The position numbers and the translations under genes were made by a program. Below, in pieces: positions 23,594 through 28,720 of a stretch of DNA of 28,720 nt. Origin of the DNA: an uncultured Lachnospiraceae bacterium. GTDB taxonomy: Bacteria > Bacillota > Clostridia > Lachnospirales > Lachnospiraceae. The notes below the pieces were generated by a model. It worked only from the letters and a program-made list of their open reading frames with translations. It was not told the origin of the DNA and did no database searches. Location of the stretch: the NCBI GenBank assembly GCA_910584585.1, contig CAJUBP010000053.1, positions 1-28,720 of the forward strand. The letters run 5' to 3'. The first letter of the stretch is position 1; every line of letters starts with the position of its first letter.

Positions 23594-25624
23594 TTACTCA
23601 TTCAGTTCAAATTTCTGAACCATCTGATTCAGCATCTCAGCCTGGGTAGCCAGTTCCTCAGAAGTGGCGGAGGTTTCCTGGGAGGCTGCGGAATTGTCCT
23701 GGATTCCGTGGGCCATTTCCTCAATGCCCATTCGCAGCTGGTTCATGTTTTCCGCCTGCACCGCCGCGTTTTCCGCCGTTTCCTGTATCATTTGATTGAC
23801 ATGGTCGATGGCTGAGACAGATTCTTTCAGGGATTCCATAGCGCTGCCGGCAATGTCATTTCCTTTGCGGATTTCCTCCATGGAAATTTCAATCAGCTCT
23901 TTGGTGTTGTTGGCCGCTTCAGAGCTTTCCAGCGCCAATTTTCCGATTTCATCCGCAACTACGGCGAAGCCTTTTCCCGCTTCCCCGGCCCGGGCGGCCT
24001 CAATGGAAGCGTTCAGGGAAAGGAGATTGGTCTGGGAAGCGATATCCTCAATGGTCTGGATGATGCCCACCACCTGCTGGGAGGTTTCCTGTATCTTGTC
24101 CATGGCGTTCATCATCTGCTTCATTTTTTCCTGATTCTCTTCGATGATGGCGGCGGCCTGTTCCGTCGCCTTGGCGGAAGCCTCCGCTTCTTTGCGGCTG
24201 TTGTCCACCTGCTCTGCCACGGTTGCGGTGGTTGCCGTAAGCTGTTCGATGGAGGCGGCCTGCTGCTCCGCGCCTTCCGCCAGAATCTGGGAGGCGGAGG
24301 CCAGCTCAGAAGCCCCTACGGACACGTGCTGGGAACTTTCGTTGATGCCCAGCATCACCTGATTCATGGAATCGGAAATATTGAGAAGGGCGGTTTTTAT
24401 CTTCTGGAATTCGCCTACATAATCGTTTTTCAGGCTGATGTTCAGGTTTCCGTCCGCCACCTGGGCCAGCACTTCCGCCGTTTCGTCAATGTATACGATA
24501 TATTCTTTCAGGCGGCTGACTGTTTTCTGGATGGATTCCCCCAGTTCCCCGATTTCATCCTGGCTTGTCACCTGAAGATTGACATCCAGATCTCCGGCGG
24601 CAAGTTTTTGCGCAGTCTGATTCAGGTCCATAATGGGCTTTGTCAGGCTGGCGGAGCTTTTGCGGATGCTGAAAGCAATTAGGGCAATGCCCGCTGCAAA
24701 AAGAAGGAGCAGTCCCAGAACCATGGCGGCAAATGTGGAATAATATTCCGAAGAAGGCAGGCTGCTTAACGCAATGTAGCCGGTGTCTCCGGCATGTTGC
24801 AGGTAGCCGTATTTCTTGGTTCCGTCTGTTTTATACTTTAAAAATTCATTCTTTCCGGATTCCACGGCATTAATGGCGTTTTTGGATATGTTCACATCCT
24901 GGATGTTTTTCTGGATCAGATCATTGTTGGGATGATAAAGGAATGTGCCGCTTTCTGACAGCAGCAGAATGTATCCTTTCTTGCCGATTTTATATTCGCT
25001 CATGATGTCTGTCATATGGTCCAGAGCAATATCCATGCCTACTGCGCCCAGAACGTCTCCATTTGCATCAAGAACCGGGGATGCGGCGCTTAAAATCATT
25101 TTCCCGGTGGAGGAGTCTGCATAGGGCTCCGTTAAAATGGTCTGTTTTGTTTCAATACAGCCATACCATCCGCGGCCGGTGATGTCCCAGCCCTCTTCGC
25201 TGGTAAAACCGTCGGATTGGGTTAACACACTGGCGTCCAGGTCGGAAATCCACACAGCCAGGAGATTTTCAGTATCCGTATCTGCAATACTTACGAGATT
25301 TTTCATAACGGTATCCATTTTTGCGGCCTGGCGGATGTCATCTCCCGCTTTTGTCTCTATCATAACCTCCTTGATTTCCGGATTGGCGGCGAGCTGTTCC
25401 ACGCTTTTGGTATATTGTTCTAAAAATCCTGTCAGCTGGTTAGCCGCTGCATTGGATTCTTCTGTCAGCTCCGTCTTTTTCGAGGAAAGGCTGAGCCAGC
25501 CCACCATGCAGATGGAAACAGCCGCTATCAGCAGGAATACCAGAATTACGCTTCCTCCGATCTGATGGAGTATCTCGTCGGCAATTCGTTTTCTGGAGTT
25601 TGCGGTTTTCTTTTGTCGTTTCAT
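23594..25624 (-). CDS. Methyl-accepting chemotaxis protein, dCache (first of tandem pair)
   Basis: The 676-residue receptor has the same architecture as its downstream neighbour. Its sensor reads GRGWYGCIETKQTILTEPYADSSTG and GAVGMDIALDHM, again the amino-acid-type dCache pattern, but many positions differ from the paralogue, so ligand preference may differ. From the HAMP domain to the tail the two proteins are the same. It ends cleanly with LNE-TAA, without the repeat array of the other gene. It is the promoter-proximal gene; 43 bp separate it from the second receptor. GGGAGG precedes the start. Confidence 0.95.
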   Translation of the reverse strand: MKRQKKTANSRKRIADEILHQIGGSVILVFLLIAAVSICMVGWLSLSSKKTELTEESNAAANQLTGFLEQYTKSVEQLAANPEIKEVMIETKAGDDIRQAAKMDTVMKNLVSIADTDTENLLAVWISDLDASVLTQSDGFTSEEGWDITGRGWYGCIETKQTILTEPYADSSTGKMILSAASPVLDANGDVLGAVGMDIALDHMTDIMSEYKIGKKGYILLLSESGTFLYHPNNDLIQKNIQDVNISKNAINAVESGKNEFLKYKTDGTKKYGYLQHAGDTGYIALSSLPSSEYYSTFAAMVLGLLLLFAAGIALIAFSIRKSSASLTKPIMDLNQTAQKLAAGDLDVNLQVTSQDEIGELGESIQKTVSRLKEYIVYIDETAEVLAQVADGNLNISLKNDYVGEFQKIKTALLNISDSMNQVMLGINESSQHVSVGASELASASQILAEGAEQQAASIEQLTATTATVAEQVDNSRKEAEASAKATEQAAAIIEENQEKMKQMMNAMDKIQETSQQVVGIIQTIEDIASQTNLLSLNASIEAARAGEAGKGFAVVADEIGKLALESSEAANNTKELIEISMEEIRKGNDIAGSAMESLKESVSAIDHVNQMIQETAENAAVQAENMNQLRMGIEEMAHGIQDNSAASQETSATSEELATQAEMLNQMVQKFELNE
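23604..24673 (-). repeat. 1070-bp direct repeat, copy B (receptor signalling half)
   Basis: This is the partner of 21527-22596, offset by 2077 bp, in direct orientation. Such a pair can recombine to delete or duplicate a receptor or exchange sensors, and can collapse in short-read assembly. Confidence 0.9.
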
Positions 25625-25660
25625 AAATACCTCCCAATTTCATTCGTCCGTTCTTCTTTC

Positions 25661-25689
25661 ATTATAGACCTATTTTGGGATTAGCACAA
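25661..25689 (-). promoter_or_regulatory. Sigma-A-type promoter of the tandem receptor genes
   Basis: On the minus strand TTGTGC (25689-25684) and a perfect TATAAT (25666-25661) are 17 bp apart, about 37 bp before the first receptor's start. It probably drives both receptors. Confidence 0.7.
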
Positions 25690-25783
25690 TGAAAAATTCA
25701 AATCTTCTGCATGGTTCCAGATTTTGGCAAAGAGCCTTGGCTGAGAAAAGAAAGGGTTCGCGCAGAATAGAGGGGAAGCATTG

Positions 25784-25812
25784 TCATAACTATGGCAAAT
25801 CCCTCATACATT
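25784..25812 (+). promoter_or_regulatory. Sigma-E-type (mother-cell) promoter of the SpoIIID-like gene
   Basis: TCATAAC (25784-25790) fits the sigma-E -35 pattern, and CATACATT (25805-25812) fits the -10 consensus CATACANT exactly, with the usual 14-bp spacer. The predicted start near 25819 lies about 23 bp before the TTG start codon. In B. subtilis spoIIID is under sigma-E control, so position and gene agree. The -10 lies in the left arm of a 10-bp inverted repeat (25801-25810 with 25825-25834). Confidence 0.65.
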
Positions 25813-25841
25813 ATAAAAAAACAGTGTATGAGGGAATTTCG

Positions 25842-25973
25842 TTGAAAGGGTACATAGAGGAGCGGGCGATTAATATCGCTAATTATATAATTGAGGAAAA
25901 TGCTACAGTGAGGCAGACAGCGAAAAAATTCGGAATCAGCAAGAGTACGGTACATACAGTAGTAACAAAATAG
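25842..25973 (+). CDS. spoIIID: Truncated SpoIIID-like sporulation regulator
   Basis: SpoIIID is a mother-cell DNA-binding regulator of about 80-95 residues. The product here starts at TTG 25842 and reads (M)KGYIEERAINIANYIIEEN, then ATVRQTAKKFGISKSTVHTVVTK, and stops at 43 residues. It keeps the conserved N-terminus and the whole helix-turn-helix, but it loses the C-terminal half, including the basic segment that in B. subtilis also contacts DNA, and VHKDVTE has become VHTVVTK. GAGGG lies 7 bp before the TTG. An upstream in-frame ATG (25689) would add 51 residues unlike SpoIIID and lies before the promoter, so I reject it. I found no simple frameshift restoring the tail. It may be a decaying copy or a DNA-binding micro-protein. 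Confidence 0.7.
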   Translation: MKGYIEERAINIANYIIEENATVRQTAKKFGISKSTVHTVVTK

Positions 25974-26022
25974 AACGGTTTGCGTGGGTGGTGAAATAGA
26001 AGAAAAGAATGTTTAGAAAATG

Positions 26023-26051
26023 TTGTAAAGCTGAGGAGAATTTGTTACACT
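26023..26051 (+). promoter_or_regulatory. Possible promoter of the BrnT/BrnA-type pair
   Basis: TTGTAA (26023-26028) and TACACT (26046-26051) are 17 bp apart, 53 bp before the toxin start. The match is moderate. No operator for the antitoxin was recognised. Confidence 0.4.
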
Positions 26052-26103
26052 AATAGAAAATTGAGGAAGCGTAAGTTATACTTTTAGCGAGAGAGGTATT
26101 GAA

Positions 26104-26523
26104 TTGATTGATAAAGAAGATTCCAAAACGATAACATTTTGCCTTGGTGGGATGTTATTTGAGTATGACGAGTGGAAAAATGAGTATAATATTATGCGCC
26201 ATGGCATCTCATTTAGACAAGCGGCTCGTGTCTTTTTTGATTATGATCGAATCGAATTATTTGATGAGGAGAATAGTGATATTGAAGATCGATATGATAC
26301 GATTGGAGATTTGGCGGCAGGGCATACAAATGCGCTGATGTCAGGAGAAACGGTAATTGGAAACGCAGGTTCCTTTTCTGGCGAAGTGAATGACATAGTA
26401 TTTGTGGTCTATACAGAGAGGGTGCATACGGATGACAATGGGAAAAGGGCAGATGTTACAAGACTGATATCTGCCAGACTTGCTACTGATTTTGAGAGGG
26501 GGTTATATTATGGTAAATTCTGA
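26104..26523 (+). CDS. BrnT-family toxin
   Basis: The 139-residue protein contains the BrnT (DUF497) pattern: FEYDEWKNEYNIMRHGISFRQAARVFFD near residues 17-45, then IVFVVYTER and the ending DVTRLISARLATDFERGLYYGKF, equivalent to the family's R-ISAR----E--YY. BrnT toxins are small RNases related to RelE that inhibit translation. It is longer than typical BrnT (about 90-100): there is an extra N-terminus of about 16 residues and a middle insertion (GDLAAGHTNALMSGETVIGNAGSFSGE). I chose TTG 26104, behind GAGAGAGG; ATG 26152 would give a more usual N-terminus but has a poor site. It overlaps the next gene by 14 bp. Confidence 0.8.
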   Translation: MIDKEDSKTITFCLGGMLFEYDEWKNEYNIMRHGISFRQAARVFFDYDRIELFDEENSDIEDRYDTIGDLAAGHTNALMSGETVIGNAGSFSGEVNDIVFVVYTERVHTDDNGKRADVTRLISARLATDFERGLYYGKF

Positions 26524-26704
26524 TAAGATGACGGAAGGACTCATTGAGGAACTTGCTTTTTCGGAAGAAGATCTAGCACTGCTGGCAAAGGCGAGAAACA
26601 CCCCGATTTCTTTTGATGAAGATTGTCCGGAGACAACGCCGGAACGCGCATTGAAATTTCGACGCGTAAATCCGCCCCGGGGCAGTGTCGGGAGGCGGGC
26701 ATAA
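26510..26704 (+). CDS. BrnA-like antitoxin
   Basis: The 64-residue acidic protein (VNSDKMTEGLIEELAFSEED, then DEDCPETTPERALKFRRVNPPRGSVGRRA) follows BrnT with a 14-bp overlap and its own AGAGGGGG site, the toxin-then-antitoxin order normal for brnTA. The FDEDCPETTPERALKFRRV segment resembles antitoxin linkers that bind the toxin. A clear ribbon-helix-helix DNA-binding domain, usual at the BrnA C-terminus, is not evident, so it may neutralise without repressing, or be shortened. Confidence 0.65.
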   Translation: MVNSDKMTEGLIEELAFSEEDLALLAKARNTPISFDEDCPETTPERALKFRRVNPPRGSVGRRA

Positions 26705-26769
26705 CAGGTTGTGCGGAGACGGCAGAGTGGTTTTCATGGGTAGCGCAATAGAATAAAGGCTATTTGTTT

Positions 26770-26805
26770 GACGGCAGTTTACTTCAAAAGGTGACTGCCG
26801 TCTTG
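26770..26805 (+). terminator. Terminator after the toxin-antitoxin pair
   Basis: GACGGCAGT (26770-26778) pairs perfectly with ACTGCCGTC (26794-26802) around a 15-nt loop in which further pairing (TTAC with GTG) is possible. The T tract after it is weak (TTGCCGTTT). It lies 66 bp past the antitoxin stop. Confidence 0.55.
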
Positions 26806-26933
26806 CCGTTTATATGTTGTTTGTAAGGAAGCGTTTGTTATCCGCGTGAGAGTGTGTAATTTTATAGAATAACTGGTATATTTATGGTATTATACTCCAG
26901 AGCCAGCTTTGACGCTTAAAAAAATTAATAAAA

Positions 26934-27021
26934 AAAACCTCCCATTTTACGGGGAAATACGAGATAATAGAATTAGCCACTAAACTATTTTTTCGCACAC
27001 CCATAAAAGAGAGGAGGTTTT
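26934..27021 (+). ncRNA. Structured leader that can mask a strong ribosome binding site
   Basis: AAAACCTCC (26934-26942) is the exact complement of GGAGGTTTT (27013-27021). Inside, TTTTA (26945-26949) pairs with TAAAA (27004-27008), GGG (26952-26954) with CCC (27000-27002), and AATAG (26966-26970) with CTATT (26985-26989). The outer stem covers the GGAGG in front of a GTG start at 27025. Read on the minus strand, the same stem ends in eight T and could terminate the transposase transcript. It resembles no riboswitch I know. The rest of 26705-27113 holds the terminator at 26770 and no larger gene. Confidence 0.5.
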
Positions 27022-27024
27022 ACT

Positions 27025-27066
27025 GTGAAAGAAAGTAGAGGACAGCCAATAAATAGCGCACTTTAA
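27025..27066 (+). CDS. 13-residue minigene behind the structured leader
   Basis: GTG 27025 with GGAGG 7 bp upstream opens a 13-residue frame, MKESRGQPINSAL, ending at TAA 27064-27066, 47 bp before the transposase stop on the opposite strand. It may be a leader peptide, or the 5' end of a gene cut off by the IS110 insertion. Only the strong ribosome binding site supports it. Confidence 0.3.
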   Translation: MKESRGQPINSAL

Positions 27067-27113
27067 CAAGCTGTCTTATGGCAGCCTTTGAAAAAACGTA
27101 TTGCTATAAAGTG

Positions 27114-28376
27114 TTAAGAAGCTAATTGCGATTCGGAAATTATCCCCTCGCTGATAAGTAGTTTCTTAGCCTGCCTGATAGCCTTTTCCTTCTGTTTTTC
27201 TTTCAGAGGTTCAGGCATATCAACTTTGTATAAATCGGTCGGATTCCATACCTCGCCAGAGGACAGTATCTGGTAAATGGCAGTAAGGATCATCCGGGCG
27301 ATGGCAATAATGGCACGTTTTTTACCACGACGTTTCATGATGCGCTCATATTTCTGCTTATAGTAAGGCGATTTATCAGATTTCACGGCTGCATGGGCAA
27401 CTTGTACCAATGCAGGTTTGAGGTAGACACCGGCACGTGTTATCCTGACAGATTTCTTCTTACCAGCAGATTCATTGTTTCCGGGAGTCAGTCCCGCCCA
27501 ACAGCATAAGCGTTTGGAATTAGAAAACGGAGTCATATCAGTACCAATTTCGGAGATAACAGTGATTGCGCTGTTACGGTCAACACCCGGAATGGTACAC
27601 AGCAGCTGGACAGCATTTTCATAAGGAGCAATCAAAGAATCAAGCATAGTGTCTATATCCTTTATCGTAGATGTGATATAATCCAGATGTGCGCGGATGA
27701 GGCGCATACGATATTTTTGGGAATCAGTCATCTGATACCCTTCGATGGATTCAATGACACTGTCAGACTTCTTCTTTAGAGAACGAAGGAGCCTGGAAGC
27801 TATTTCTTCGTGGCTGATGGAATTGTCGGACTGTTCGATCAGGTAGTCAATAACAGATGCAGCTGATTTCCCGAAGATATCGGAAACAACCGAATCTAAT
27901 GCGACATTACAGACGGTAAGCGCATTCTGGTATCTGTTCTTTTCGCTGGAACGGCAGGAAGTCAGTTTGTAACGGTATCTTGTGAATTCACGCAGGATAC
28001 GGATTGGTTTACAGGGGATATAACTTCCCGGAACCAGACCTAATCGAAATAAATCCCCGATCCATTTGGAATCTTTCGTATCATCCTTATTGCCTTTGAC
28101 TGCTTTTACCCATTTGGGGTTGGCAATGGTGACGTTGATATCGTCCTCCAAAAGGTTGAATACGGGAACCCAGTATTTACCGGTAGATTCCATGCAGACA
28201 TCACGGCATTGGTTTTCAATAAGCCAGTTTTTGAATTGCAGAATAGAATTGTTGAAGGTGGAGAAGCGCTTCTTGTGATAAGAAGGTTCTATACCGGAAG
28301 TGGTTTTGATGATTGTGGCAACGAGAAAAGATTTGTGGACATCGACGCCACAGCAGGTTTGATAAACAACTTTCAT
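27114..28376 (-). mobile_element. IS110-family transposase
   Basis: The 420-residue protein is a full-length IS110-type recombinase. The N-terminal RuvC-like DEDD domain shows CGVDVHKSF, a later VCMESTGKYWVPVFNLLED, IANPKWVKAVKGNKDDTKDSKWIGDLFRLGL. A coiled-coil follows. The C-terminal Tnp domain shows LLCTIPGVDRNSAITVISEIG, FSNSKRLCCWAGLTPGNNESAGKKKSVRITRAGVYLKPALVQ, with the catalytic-serine region in NNESAGK, and GKKRAIIAIARMILTAIYQIL. I chose the ATG at 28376, with AGGAG 8 bp upstream; the in-frame upstream starts lack one. IS110 elements have no terminal inverted repeats and use a bridge RNA encoded in their non-coding end, so the element's limits cannot be read directly here. The gene looks intact. 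Confidence 0.94.
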
Positions 28377-28680
28377 GGTCAAAACTCCTTTCAAATGAGA
28401 TAAAGAAGCCATTGACTGTTCCATCACACATTTAACAGAGAAGTTAAAACAATTCTTACTGTACGGTCTTATAGAGCCACTTATTTGTGCTTGAAAGATG
28501 GAACTTACACTGATTACTATGCTGTCTAAAACGATAGAAAGTCTTTACGACTCACCTTCCCGTGCTTTGTAGTGTAGCTTCTTTACAGACTATTTTATCA
28601 GCAACGTGGAGGATTGGAAGACTTTCATTACTATTTGTGCCGCCGACCTGGCGGCGGAATGGAGATTACTATGAAGCAAG
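28377..28680 (-). ncRNA. Candidate bridge-RNA and left end of the IS110 element
   Basis: The roughly 300 bp upstream of the transposase contains no convincing gene. It carries a repeated pair of motifs: ATTTGTGC (28483-28490 and 28633-28640), each followed 21-23 bp later by GATTACTATG (28512-28521 and 28664-28673). ATTACTAT occurs a third time at 28627-28634. A strong hairpin GCCGCC-GACCT-GGCGGC (28639-28655) sits between the motifs of the outer pair. In IS110-group elements the bridge RNA comes from this region and its donor-binding loop repeats bases of the element end, so such repeats are expected. Limits of RNA and element are guesses. Confidence 0.45.
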
Positions 28681-28720
28681 AATAAAAATCACAAGAAAAG
28701 AGGCCAGGAAACACCTGGAA
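28637..28720 (+). CDS. Possible partial CDS running off the right edge
   Basis: A frame stays open to the window end, from a possible GTG at 28637: VPPTWRRNGDYYEARIKITR, then KEARKHLE. The NGDYYEARIKITRKEARKHLE segment looks protein-like, but there is no good ribosome binding site and the frame is also open upstream. It overlaps a hairpin and the IS110 repeat motifs. It may be the remainder of a gene beside or interrupted by the element. A hairpin CCAGG-AAACA-CCTGG lies at 28704-28718. Confidence 0.2.
   Translation, partial: MPPTWRRNGDYYEARIKITRKEARKHLE

Noticed and set aside
21719..24682. Several long plus-strand open frames opposite the two receptors
   Set aside because: They are shadows of high-GC-third-position coding DNA. 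They occur twice only because the 1070-bp block is duplicated, and lack start signals.
25689..25841. N-terminal extension of the SpoIIID-like protein from ATG 25689
   Set aside because: The extra residues do not resemble SpoIIID, there is no ribosome binding site, and the sigma-E-type promoter lies inside this stretch.
25955..26010. A frameshift that would restore the SpoIIID C-terminal half
   Set aside because: Removing five bases near 25966 gives a TER match, but the frame then reads unrelated residues and stops within seven codons, so it is probably chance.

Overview
The window looks like a chromosome segment from a spore-forming, chemotactic member of the Clostridia, most likely Lachnospiraceae. 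Grounds for this are strong AGGAGG-type ribosome binding sites, sigma-A promoters with 17-bp spacers, a TPP riboswitch ahead of a clostridial-type thi operon with ThiW, an ftsEX-S41 protease cluster, several large dCache chemoreceptors, a SpoIIID-like gene with a sigma-E-type promoter, and an IS110 element. This assignment rests on gene content read by eye, not on a database search.

Layout. 1-686 has no gene. It holds a terminator, a hairpin repeat element, and a dense DnaA-box cluster followed by AT-rich DNA, which resembles an origin. 687-2255 encodes a WecG/TagA-like protein and a YitT membrane protein. 2606-6633 encodes a CdaR/PucR-type regulator, FtsE, FtsX and an S41 (CtpA-like) protease, probably a cell-wall or division group. 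6724-8727 is a FIST sensor protein plus a soluble methyl-accepting protein. 8728-13466 is the thiamin operon: promoter, TPP riboswitch, attenuator, thiC, thiW, thiM, a second copy of the hairpin repeat element, thiE, thiD. It makes the pyrimidine de novo and salvages the thiazole. A lipoprotein and a Nudix hydrolase follow on the same strand, ending at a bidirectional terminator.

14986-17686 (minus strand) holds a DNA-deoxyinosine glycosylase and a chemoreceptor. 17876-21122 (plus) holds a DnaQ-like exonuclease with a topoisomerase-type zinc finger, a small conserved-looking protein, and topoisomerase III. 21289-25624 (minus) is a tandem pair of dCache chemoreceptors whose signalling halves are identical at DNA level over about 1070 bp, while their sensor halves differ. 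The downstream gene is trailed by a 57-bp in-frame tandem array of its own C-terminal tail, punctuated by stop codons.

25784-28720 is accessory-like: a truncated SpoIIID-like gene, a BrnT/BrnA-type toxin-antitoxin pair, a structured leader that can hide a strong ribosome binding site in front of a 13-codon minigene, and an IS110 transposase with a candidate bridge-RNA region. No rRNA, tRNA or CRISPR array was seen. The most unusual items are the stop-punctuated C-terminal array, the two-copy hairpin element with conserved ends and unrelated stems, the DnaA-box cluster away from any visible dnaA, the leader beside the IS110, and the repeat architecture upstream of the transposase.
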